In this document: piece after piece, positions 20,746 through 31,060 of the stretch | Position numbering within the stretch: the first letter of the stretch is position 1 | Layout of the letters: the number at the start of each line of letters is the position of its first letter | NCBI RefSeq assembly: GCF_019175385.1 | Contig: NC_083339.1 | Span: 84,865,905-84,929,904 of the forward strand | Length of the DNA stretch: 64,000 nucleotides | Direction: 5' to 3' | Source of the DNA: Lycium barbarum | Lineage: Eukaryota > Streptophyta > Magnoliopsida > Solanales > Solanaceae | Translations under genes and position numbers: made by a program | Notes under the pieces: generated by a model | The model's input: only the letters and a program-made list of their open reading frames with translations | What the model was told of the DNA's origin: nothing | Databases searched by the model: none

Positions 20746-21449
20746 CTTCTGCAGCTATGCGCCTTATGGGGCAGGGTTTTCAGGTACCAACAGGCCGTGG
20801 TAGAGGTCGTGGCGGAGCTTTTAGTTCTAGCGGTCCTTCAAACCGCATATATGCTTTGGCTAGTAGACAGGATCTGGAGGCGTCACCAAATGTGGTTACA
20901 GGTATACTATCGATTTTCTCTCGAGATGTGTATGCATTGGTAGACCCAGGCTCCACATTATCATATATTTCTCCCTTTGTTGCTAGTAGAATTGGGATAA
21001 AACCTGAATTGATAGAACCATTTGAGGTAGCTACACCAGTAGGAGATTCTGGTATTGCAAGGCAAGTATATAGAGATTGTTCGGTGATCATATATAGTCG
21101 TTGCACCAAAGAAGATCTGATAGAGTTGAATATGACTGAGTTTGATGTTATTATGGGGATGGATTGGTTAGCTTCTTGTTATGCTAACATTGATTGTAGA
21201 GGCAAGATAGTCCGATTTCAGTTCCCAGGAGAGCCAATTATAGAGTGGATGGGAAATACAACAACGCCGAGGGGTAAGTTTATTTCATACCTCAAGGCAA
21301 AGAAGATGGTCAAAAAGGGTTATATTTATCATCTGGTTCGGGTACATGACCTGAAGGCAGAGGCGCCGACTCTGCAGTCACTGCCGGTAGTTAATGAGTT
21401 TCCAGATGTATTTCCAGACGAGCTTCCAGGTCTTCCTCCTGAGCGTTAG
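20746..21449 (+). pseudogene. Element B gag tail and aspartic protease
   Basis: Continues the gag frame of 11491-11620: GRGRGRGGAF, then SSGPSNRIYALASRQDLE, which in A is broken by TAG. The protease follows with [13 protein letters not shown] and the conserved [15 protein letters not shown]. It ends at TAG 21447-21449 in the linker, where related elements have Glu. The frame continues unchanged after the stop. Confidence 0.9.
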
Positions 21450-22028
21450 ATAGAGTTCACTATAGACGTATTGCCAGACACTCAGCCCATATCTATCCCT
21501 CCTTACAGAATGGCACCTGTAGAACTGAAGGAATTGAAGGAGCAACTGAGAGAATTATTAGAAAAGGGCTTCATCAGGCCCAGTACATCACCTTGGGGAG
21601 CACCGGCATTATTTGTAAGAAAGAAAGATGGTTCGCTGCGGATGTGTATTGATTATAGGCAGCTGAATAAAGTAACAATAAAGAACAGGTATCCCCTCCC
21701 CGGGATCGATGATTTATTTGACCAGTTGCAGGGTGCTAAGTGTTTCTTGAAGATAGACTTGCGGTCAGGTTATCACCAGGTGCAGGTAAAGGAGGCAGAC
21801 ATTCCGAAGACTGCATTTAGGACCCGATACGGGCATTACGAGTTTAGAGTGATGTCCTTTGGGTTGACTAGTGCTCCAGCAGTATTTATGGATTTGATGA
21901 ACCGAGTGTTCAAGCCATTCCTTGACCTGTTTGTGATTGTATTCATTGATGATATTCTGGTCTATTCACGATCAGAAGAGGAGCATGCAGATCATTTGAG
22001 GACTGTACTTAGGGTGCTTCAGCACTAG
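21450..22028 (+). pseudogene. Element B reverse transcriptase (fingers/palm)
   Basis: In frame between TAG 21447-21449 and TAG 22026-22028. It contains [49 protein letters not shown] and the catalytic FIDDILVYS. The second stop is CAG to TAG relative to A. Function is lost at element level. Confidence 0.92.
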
Positions 22029-22757
22029 AAGTTGTATGCTAAGTTCTCTAAATGTGAATTTTGGTTGACTTCAGTAGCATTCTTGGGGTATATTATTAGA
22101 GATGATGGCATTCGGGTAGATACACAGAAGATTGAGGCGGTGAAGACTTGTCCTAGACCTACGACGGCAACTGAAGTACGCAGTTTTCTGGGGCTATCAG
22201 GGTATTACAGGAGGTTCGTAGAGAAATTTGCCTCAATTTCAGTGCCTTTAACAAGGCTAACACAGAAGGCAGCCAAGTTTCAGTGGACCGATGTTTGTGA
22301 GCGAAGCTTCCAATTACTGAAAGATAGGTTGACTACTGCTCCAGTTCGAACACTTCCTAAGGGGCCAGATGGCTATGTTATTTATTGTGATGCCTCGAGC
22401 GTTGGGCTAGGTTGTGTGTTGATAGAGCATGGCAGAGTTATAGCCTATGCTTCCCGGCAGCTCAGAAAACATGAAAGAAATTATCCTACTCATGATCTGG
22501 AGTTAGCAGCGGTAATTCATGCTTTCAAAATATGGAGACATTATTTATATGGTGTGCATGTTGACATTTATACATATCATAAGAGTCTCCAGTACATCTT
22601 TAAGCAGAAGGAGCTGAATTTGCGGCTGAGGCGGTGGCTAGAGTTGTTGAAGGACTATGATGTTGACATTCTATACCATCCAGGGAAAGCAAATGTTGTA
22701 GCAGATGCACTCAGCCGTAAATCTATGGGCAGCCTGGTAGATGTACAACGAGAATAG
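22029..22757 (+). pseudogene. Element B RT connection and RNase H
   Basis: Contains RT thumb/connection ([19 protein letters not shown]) and RNase H ([37 protein letters not shown]). The final RNase H motif reads TYHKSLQY where A has TDHKSLQY, so a catalytic Asp is replaced by Tyr. It ends at TAG 22755-22757. Confidence 0.9.
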
Positions 22758-23291
22758 AAGGAGATAATTCATGATATTTGCCAGTTAGCTAATCTTAGAG
22801 TCCGTTTGGCTGATTCGGATGAGGGCGGGGTTTCTGTTCGAGGAGTTGCTGAGTCCTCTATTATAGAAGAGGTAAAGAGACACCAGTACAAGGACCCTAT
22901 TCTTGTACATTACAGAGATGCAGCTCTTCAGAAGGATGAGACTCCATTCGAAGTTGCACCGGATGGAGTGCTACGATACAGAGGCAGATTATGTGTACCT
23001 GAGGTTGCAGGGTTACGACGACAGGTTATGGGGGAGGCACACTATGCTCGTTATTCTGTTCATCCAGGGTCAACGAAGATGTATCATGACCTCAGATGTT
23101 TGTATTGGTGGGATGGCATGAAAAAAGATATAGCGGAGTTTGTTGCTCAGTGCCCTAATTGTCAACAGGTTAAGATTGAGCACCAGAAGCCCGGTGGATT
23201 ATTACAGGAGATGGAGATTCCAACTTGGAAATGGGAGATAATCAATATGGACTTCGTCACAGGTTTTACCTCGTACTTCGCGAAAATATGA
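22758..23291 (+). pseudogene. Element B integrase N-terminus with zinc finger
   Basis: Same frame as the preceding segment. It contains the complete HHCC module (HYARYSVHPGSTKMYHD ... CPNCQQ) and the start of the core (EIINMDFVTG). An extra T in the run at about 23262-23265 shifts frame and produces the TGA at 23289-23291. Confidence 0.9.
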
Positions 23292-23844
23292 CTCTATTTG
23301 GGTCATCGTTGATAGGTTGACAAAATCAGCCCACTTCCTTCCAGTCAAGACTACTTATTCAGCTGAGGACTATGCCAGGTTATATCTCAGGGAGATAGTG
23401 AGACTTCACGGGGTTCCCACAGCTATTATCTCCGATAGAGGAGCCTAGTTCAAAGCTAATTTCTGGAGATCCTTCCAGGAGGGATTGGGGACACAAGTGA
23501 GTCTTAGCACAGCATTCCATCCTCAGATTGACGGACAGGCCGAGCGTACCATTCAGACACTACAAGATATGTTACGGGCCTGTATTATTGATTTCAGGGG
23601 TAGCTGGGATGATCATTTGCCACTTATTGAGTTTTCCTATAATAACAGCTATCATTCGAGCATTCAGATGGCGCCGTATGAGGCCTTGTATGGGAGGAAG
23701 TGCAGATCACCTATTGGCTGGTTTGATGTTGGTAAGAACAAATTGATAGGCCCAGACATAGTTCAGCAGGCGGTCGATAAAGTGAAGCTTATTTCGGGAG
23801 AGGTTACTAGCAGCCCAGAGTCGACAGAAATCATATGCAGATAA
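23292..23844 (+). pseudogene. Element B integrase catalytic core
   Basis: After the +1 shift the frame reads [15 protein letters not shown], then SDRGA-stop-F (TAG 23446-23448, CAG in A), FHPQIDGQAERT and QDMLRACIIDFRGSWDD. A second T insertion at about 23790-23793 shifts frame again and leads to the stop at 23842-23844. Confidence 0.9.
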
Positions 23845-24328
23845 TCGACGTCGACACTTAGAATTTCGGGTGGGTGACTGGGTGTTCTTGAAGGTGTCAC
23901 CCATGAAGGGTGTTATGAGATTCGGTAGGAAAGGGAAGCTAAGCCTGAGATACATTGGGCCTTATCATATTATCCGTAGAGTAGGCCGAGTTGCCTACGA
24001 GTTGGACCTACCGTCTGATTTGGAAGCAGTGCATCCAGTCTTCCACGTGTCGATGCTTCGCAAATGTATAGGCGATCCTTCCAGAGTATTTCCTGTAGAT
24101 GATATCCAGGTGATAGAGGAGTTATCCTACGAGGAGCAGCCTATAGCCATACTTGATCGACAGATTAGAAGCCTGCGAACTAAGGACGTGGCTTCCGTCA
24201 AAGTGTTATGGCGAAACAACAATAGGGAAGAGATGACCTGGGACGCTGAGGAGGAGATGAAAGACAAGTACCCTTACTTGTTCCCTACGCCTACAGGTAA
24301 CTTAAAGCTCCTCACTTGGTTGCATTGA
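23845..24328 (+). pseudogene. Element B integrase C-terminal and chromodomain-like tail
   Basis: GDWVFLKVSPMKGVMRFG, then HPVFHVSMLRKCIGDPSR and the chromodomain-like ILDRQIRSLRTKDVASVKV with EEMTWDAEEEM. It ends at TGA 24326-24328, about 100 bases before the polypurine tract. Confidence 0.9.
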
Positions 24329-24406
24329 TTGGCTGATAAAAACTATATGTTAGGACGATAAGGGAAACTTCCCCAAAATTCTCATAGAACCTTACGGGAC
24401 CAATTC

Positions 24407-24442
24407 AACATTCGAGGACGAATGTTCTAAAGGGGGGAAGGA
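24407..24442 (+). promoter_or_regulatory. Element B inverted repeat and polypurine tract
   Basis: AACATTCG-AGGA-CGAATGTT (24407-24426), then AAAGGGGGGAAGGA directly before the 3' LTR TGTTATACCCC. The same pair of motifs, reversed, occurs in the minus-strand elements. Confidence 0.9.
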
Positions 24443-27381
24443 TGTTATACCCCGTATTTTTATACGTCGAGTCATTCGCAAGAGAATCGACTCAAGTTAA
24501 AAGACGGGATCATTCTCGTACACGGAATAGAAGCCCTTAATTTTTAATTTCTAAATTAGAACCAATTGTTTATAAATTTCAATTAGAGTAAAAAAAAATT
24601 ATTATTGGAGATTAGGAATTAATTAATTGTGATTAGATTATTAAGTGGGGATTTAAGATTAAAAAAAATCATTAATTGGGCAGTAGTGGGCTGTGTGGAC
24701 CCCACCCATGGCATGGCCAAATTTGATTGGCTCAAGCCATGAGTGGGACACGTGCCCAACTTGTAGGCAGCATATTTAAACCAAGTTTGATGACTAAGAG
24801 CTCATTCTCATTTTCAACAACCTAGAAAATATAGAGATAGAGAGAGGATGGCTCTCGGCCATGGCTGAGCTTCGGTGAACTTTCAAACCTTGATCCAAAT
24901 TAAGTATCTTGGTGTTTCTAATCAAATGAAGGTCATGGGAGCAAGGATTAATCATTGAAGGGTAGCAAGGATCCTTGTCTTTCTAATTTACAAATTCCAG
25001 CCGTTGAAGGGTCAAGTGTTAAGGTAAGAATTGATCATTTTCTATATGTTTTAGGGTGAGTTTGGATGGGTTGTGAATGTATAAATGTGAATTGGATGTA
25101 TGAAATTGTGTATGCTGGTGTTGGAATGATGTTGAAGCCGTAGGGGCTATTTTAGGTGGAAATGATGAACTGATTTTATTTAGTATTTTGATTGTTGTTG
25201 TTATGGATTTTGTGGTGAGAATGAAGGTATTTAATGGTGAAAGTTGAAGTTGTAATTATTTTGTGGGTTGTTGTAGAACCTAGTGTGGTGCTAGTATAGT
25301 TTTCTTGCCTTAAATAGATGATGGTGTTGCCATGTAGTTGCTGGGGTAACTCATGAATTTGGATGAAAAGAATGTGTTAAGTAATGTATAATAAATGTAG
25401 ATGGTTTGTTTTGGCATGTCCGTAGACGTTCGTGAGAATATCGAGCATCTCTTTACGTTGTTAGCTAGGGGCTGTTTTGATATGTTGTTGTTGATCTTAT
25501 TGAGCTTGGAAGATTAATGATAATTAAGACTGTACATTGTGTTATATGTTGGTTGGGCTGTTATAGGGTTGTTTAGATGAAAATATTATGACTATGGATT
25601 ATTAAGGATAACTCGAATATGTCGTAGTTGCATGTGGATTGCTATCGAATGTTGTGAATGTAGGCTGTTTGGAATGTTGTGCGGGTTGTTCGGAGTGTTC
25701 TCAAGTCTTGTCTTGAATAGCTTCGGTATAGTACCTGAACGTATAGTTATTGATGTTGACTTGACTATTATGTAATTGGCTTGAATGTAAGGGAAACGTT
25801 GTCTAATTATCTAGGAAAGTGTTACTAACGTTAAAATACGTTTTGAATCTCCCCATAGCTTAACCGTAGTTCTTGACGTCTTAATATAGGTTGAGATACT
25901 ATTGAGCAGCGTATACGTTTTGTGTGGCGAATAGGCGCTAAAGGTATGTAAAGCCTATCCCTTCTTTCTTTTGGCATGTCTTAGACTTAAGTGATGAATG
26001 ATATGAACTTTGGGGTAATTCCATTCATAAGCTTTGAGTGATATTTATTATTCTTATTCACTTCTTGGTATTACCATTCTCAAGTGATTGAGCCTCACTT
26101 TTTAGTTTCCTGTACGTTGGATAGTAGTCGATATATACCCGTTCCTATTCTTAGGAACTCTATAATAACTAGTGAGTGGACTTCTATAAGGTTTTTCATA
26201 CTATAGTGACATATTACTATGATCCGTAAGGCTTTGTGATATATTTATGATGACGTTCAGGGGATGTTTGATATGTTTCCGAGTGACATTCGAAAGGTAT
26301 TTGATACGACTGTTGTCTCGATATTCAAATGGTAATTCGTGTTGATTATACTACTGAGTCTTTGAAAATGTTTTAAATTGCATATAGTTTCTCACTACTC
26401 TGCTCGTGCATGCCTCAATATGTCTTTCACCGAGTCCCGGGCCGGGTACGGTATGTATATATATGATGATATGATGATATGATGTTACGATGATATGATG
26501 ACATGTTAAGGCGGCCAGGAGGGCATATGATGACTTTATTCACCGAGTCCCTCACTAGAGGGCCGGGTACGGTATATATGTATATGATATATGATATTGA
26601 CATGCATGATTTATGTTTTAAAGGCAAGTGTTTTGGTAGTCGGGACATTGTACTTGTTTCCTGTACTCCTTACTTCAGTTATGATCCTTTTTACTGTATT
26701 TCATGCTTTATATACTCAGTACATATTCCGTACTGACCCCCTTTCTTCGGGGGGGCTGCGTTTCATGCCCGCAGGTACAAATCCTCGCTTTGGTGATCCG
26801 GCCGCTTAGGATTCCCTTTCTGGTGTCTTGGAGAGCTCTGTCATTCCGGAGCCTAGATTTTGGTACAGATTTCCTGATATGTATATATATATATATATAT
26901 ATATGTTTTTGTCCAGGGGTACGACGGGGCCCTGTCCCATCATATGTTACTGTTAATACTCTTAGAGGTCTGTAGACATGTATGTGGGTTGTGTTCAGAT
27001 GTGGTCAGTTGTGCCTACATGGTCATTATGGATGTTCTAGCGCTGTAGCAGCCTTGCCGGCTTGCATATATTATCGTCTTGTTGTGGCAGACTTTTCGGC
27101 TTGCATATATTATTGTTCTGTTGTAGCAGCCTTGCCGGCTTGCATATATCATTGTTTCGTAGTGGCAGCCTTGTCAGTTTGCGTAATATTCTGATATGTA
27201 GTGGCAGCCTTGTCGGCTTGCGTAGAATAAAAGTATATACAGTGGCAGCCTCGTCGGCTTGCGTATGGTATTACGTTGTGGTTGATTGAGGACCTATAGT
27301 ATCAGTCCGATTATGTTTGACAGGTACATACGGGTGTCCAGCTCGGGCACTAGTCATGGCCCACGGGGCTGGGTCTTGACA
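24443..27381 (+). repeat. Element B 3' LTR (2939 bp)
   Basis: TGTTATACCCC to GGGTCTTGACA. It has a G-box CACGTG (24749-24754) about 20 bases before a TATTTAAA-like box, donor-like AAGGTAAGA (25021-25029) and AAGGTATGTAA (25941-25951), the two-hairpin module (26711-26786) and the minisatellite (about 27046-27268). Confidence 0.94.
24749..24780 (+). promoter_or_regulatory. Putative promoter of B: G-box and TATA-like box
   Basis: GGGACACGTGCCC is a near-palindrome around the plant G-box CACGTG. CATATTTAAA follows at 24771-24780. The position relative to the LTR start (about 310 bases) matches the palindrome/TATA pair of A and C. Confidence 0.5.
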
Positions 27382-30005
27382 TATATTCTGCTCTATATCT
27401 CCATTTCCAATCTCAAATTCATCTGATCTCTTTCCCAATTCACTTGGTATACTGTAACATATCCATGTCCTTCTTTATAATCTATAACTTTTGATTACCC
27501 ACATACGAAACCTTGATCAAAATCAGGAAACGACGAGAACCTTTCGATTTATAGTACAAAACCTCAACTGATAATCTGTACTCGAGTAATACAATCAATG
27601 TAGTAACTCACCCAAGACCACATTCTACCTACTCCAATCAGTAATTAATTAGTACTTATTGTCATTCCGAATTCTCAATTAGATAGCACTTAAATTCTGA
27701 TTATAAGTGTCCCAAGCTTTCTTATAACACTATCTTTATCCCAACGGATATCATCTGTTTCTTCTAATAAATTCATAATACATCAGTTGTTTCGCAAATC
27801 CACAATCCTTGCCCTTTAAGGATTTCACTATTTCCGAGGCGAAGTCACATACACGTAGTACTCCTTTATGCCTCATGCTCTTTTACCCTTGTTATATACC
27901 CAACGCTAACTCCTAACTTACTCAAAATCATATCAAATTCGTCTTAATAGTGGTCTTGTCTTATCACCTTCTCGTTGTACTACACCTTAAGTTCGTAGCT
28001 ATATATTTCCCTTTTATCCTATAGTCATACTCAATTAATCACGTCCATCTTAGGTGTTTCCTTTTGAATTCTCTTACCATTTCTCCAGCCTATGTCCATC
28101 TTTTATTCTGTACACGAGGAATCTCATGCTACCTCTGTACCCTTCGAAAAACACTACTTCTGCATAATCCCCTTCTCATTTAAACGTATTCTGTTCATCC
28201 CTATTTGTCTTTATCATACCAGTCACTTTCTGGCACTCATTCTGCTTCGTTGCTCATCTTTCTGTAGTTTGGTCTTTCACAACTCTATCACTCATATTAC
28301 TCGTGTTCTCGGCTATACATACCGTAACCTATTACTGTCCTGTTATCTCGCTCACTTCCTTCTTATTCCCTTCTTTCAGTTAATTCCTTCTTTTCTTGTG
28401 CTCGCTTTCATTTCCGTTATCACATAATCTGTATTCTGAACCTTCCCTATAAAAGAACTTTATAAGTCTTTCATATTCGTTTTATATCTTGCCTTTCCAT
28501 TTCACATTTGCCTTAATACTTTAGTCGCATAGATCGCGTCCTATCTTTTAGTCACTTCCTCACTAGGCTTTACACATTTTCATAACAATCCTTATTGTAT
28601 TCACATAATATCCTATTCGTAATCAATCCTATAGCGTAACACTTCTTAACCTTTTACCCTTTCTGGTCAATCTTATCATTAATACCTCATAAGCTGTCTT
28701 ATCAATACATTCATATTTGTCGCAATTCTTCTTCCTCCGTACTCTGGTCTCAATCATACTGTTATTTCTTCTAACTATAAACTCGCCGTAATTTATCCCT
28801 GCTTGTCAATTCAGTGGTACCTCAATATAATACCCTATTAAGATTTGCCAGCCTTTTCTAAATCATCTCTTAGTATCTCAAGCCCTTCCAAATTATCCAA
28901 CCATTTCATCAACAACACATAATCTAAGACAGCCCACAAGTTTGAGTTTTCCTTCCACAATTTCATCTCCAATTAGTTGATTAAGAACTAATAAACTCAA
29001 GGACATAAAAATATAATGAAATGTTACCTCAAGAACACAAGAACGCTCCAACTCCAAGATTACGTCACCATGAAGCATCCTCCAAAACCACCACAAAAAG
29101 AGCTAGAATCCGACAAGCACCACAAGACTTCTAATGCTTGATTCACATAGTTTACTTCCACAGTTGTTCTTGGGTCATGAACGAACTATTTAGTTCATAA
29201 ACTACTTGTTGTACGCTTTGTACTCTTCAAATAAAAGTGAAACTTAATTGCTGGACGTTTTTTCTCTTCAACATGAGCTTTTTCTGAGGTAAAATGTGAC
29301 TGGAAAGTATTCTGGTCCGTTCAAATGAATTCCAAACTTTGCTACTCATATATGCTTCTTCGAAATAAAATTTCCCAAATAAGAATGATGCCTCTTACGG
29401 ATGACATAGAGGGCATCTCTTAAAGCTTTAATCCAACATAATAAATTCACCCTATCGATATCGGCTTTCAAGACATATTATGATCTTAGATCTCATTCTC
29501 CTTTTTTCAATTTCTGGGAAAATTTTGGCAGAGTTTCCTCTGTACTTCTTACTATCCCTAAACCTGCACGCAGGAATTACCAACAATGCCTCACAGGGCC
29601 AACATATATACATATATTTCATATCATATCATAGCCACCCAGGGCCCTCAATTTCAAGTAAAAGTATAAAGATGTCGAAACTTACCTCACGTATCACACC
29701 TCAAGACGTACCTGATCCTTTAACGATTTGTCCTGTTATACTTTCCTATCTACCTCCCATTTCATTCTTTAACTTTACATTTCAATCATACTTCAATATT
29801 CTTACCTTATACGACATGTATCTTTCGCACCACTGCTTACCTGTGTACTTGGTAACTTCCAGCATTATCAATCACTTTCTTCTGTCAATGTCGTTCTTTA
29901 GCTGAAATCAAGGGTTAGTATAAGGAATTTCATTTCCTATGGTTGGGCTCTAACACACGATCTTAGATATAAAAGAAAGGTAACATCCTAAATGTACTGT
30001 AGCTT

Positions 30006-30045
30006 CTTGTTTATAGATGTGGTGCACAACACACCGATAAACAAG
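30006..30045 (-). ncRNA. Element D leader hairpin with GTGCAC loop
   Basis: Element sense: CTTGTTTAT pairs with ATAAACAAG over nine bases, and the inner stem GGTGTG/CACATC includes one G.T wobble, the intermediate between the A and C versions. The loop is TTGTGCAC. Confidence 0.6.
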
Positions 30046-30086
30046 ACTCGACTAGACACGGTCTGTAGACACTCCGAGGATGAACT

Positions 30087-30098
30087 GCTCTGATACCA
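30087..30098 (-). promoter_or_regulatory. Element D primer binding site
   Basis: The minus strand TGGTATCAGAGC, four bases from the LTR end at 30103. Confidence 0.93.
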
Positions 30099-30102
30099 CT
30101 TC

Positions 30103-30853
30103 TGTCACGACCCAGCCCCATGAGCCATGACTAGTGCCCGAGCTGGACAGCTATATGTACCTGCTAGACATAGTCAGACTGACCCTATAGGTTCTCAATC
30201 AATCACAACATAAAAACATACGCAAGCCAACGAGGCTGCCATTATATCATTATATTACTCAAGCCGACAAGGCTGCCACTACGTATCGATAACATATGCA
30301 AGCCGGCAAGGCTGCTACAACAACAGAAACATCCACAATAACTATTTATACACAGCTGATCATAATCTGTATACAACCCACACACATGTCTACAAACCTC
30401 TAAGAGTATCAATAGTGAAATATGACGGGACAGGGCCCCGTCGTACCCCTAGACAAACATATACATATAAACATCAGAAGGTCTATACCAAAATCTAGGC
30501 TCCGGAACAACGGAGATCTCCAAGACATCTGAAAGGAACTCCTAAGCTGGGGGATCACTGAATCGAGCGTCTGTACCTGCAGGCATGAAACGCAGCCCCC
30601 GAAGAAAGGGGGTCAGTATGGAATATGTACTGAGTATATAAAGTGTAAGAACATCAAGTATAGATGAATCATGAAAAACAGTCTCAATAATTGAATGCAT
30701 CTGTAGCTAACATGTGATAATATCTGCATAACTCTGTATAACTGAATTTGACTTTACGGCGTATGACAGACATAGATTATAGTATAACTGTTAGTGTCGA
30801 GGAACGTACGACCCGATACATACATAATATAATATGTTAGTGCCGAGGAACGT
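30103..30853 (-). repeat. Element D 5' LTR, 3' part (before E)
   Basis: Starts TGTCACGACCC. It contains two inverted copies of the GCAGCC/GGCTTGC minisatellite (about 30224-30320) and the two-hairpin module (30571-30643, with one mismatch in hairpin 1). It ends inside a 46-bp tandem repeat where E inserted. It continues at 47531. Confidence 0.92.
30849..30853 (-). repeat. Target-site duplication of E, left copy (AACGT)
   Basis: AACGT precedes E. The identical pentamer follows it at 47531-47535. Both copies lie in the D tandem repeat. Confidence 0.93.
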
Positions 30854-31060
30854 TGTCACGACCCGACTCGGGGCCGCGACAAGCACCCGGTGCTAGCCCA
30901 CCCGGGCACCCTCTTAGCTTACTCTTATGCTTACATCTAGGTGAGCCACATAATTATACATGTATTTCCATTCATTCGTCAACTAGTCCCATTTGGACAA
31001 CAGCACATTTATATCATCATAGGCATCTATGCCATATCAATGTACACGGGCCAACGTAGC

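Larger units (their letters stand above)
8787..27381 (+). mobile_element. Element B: degenerate Ty3/gypsy chromovirus-like element, split by A and C
   Basis: A plus-strand element with a partial 5' LTR (8787-10141; the rest lies beyond A, left of the window), primer site, gag, protease, RT, RNase H, integrase, chromodomain-like tail, polypurine tract and a complete 3' LTR (24443-27381). C is inserted in the gag 3' region at 11621-20740. B lies in the internal region of D; the candidate right target duplication is TATAT at 27382. At least five nonsense codons, two single-base insertions and a deletion make it non-coding now. Confidence 0.92.
27382..30102 (-). mobile_element. Element D internal region: non-coding (LARD-like)
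   Basis: Lies between the insertion of B and the primer site of D. It is CT-rich in plus orientation, with no recognisable gag or pol. A block at about 29510-29655 resembles C 16425-16575 and parts of A, E and G. The other end of D, with its polypurine tract and 3' LTR, must lie left of the window beyond B and A, so coding capacity there cannot be excluded. Confidence 0.75.

Noticed and set aside
28092..28427. 111-codon plus ORF rich in hydrophobic residues
   Set aside because: Antisense to D in CT-rich DNA; no start context or family; hydrophobic codons follow base composition.
29480..29905. 141-codon plus ORF
   Set aside because: Antisense to D and overlaps the block shared with A, C, E and G; no protein family recognised.
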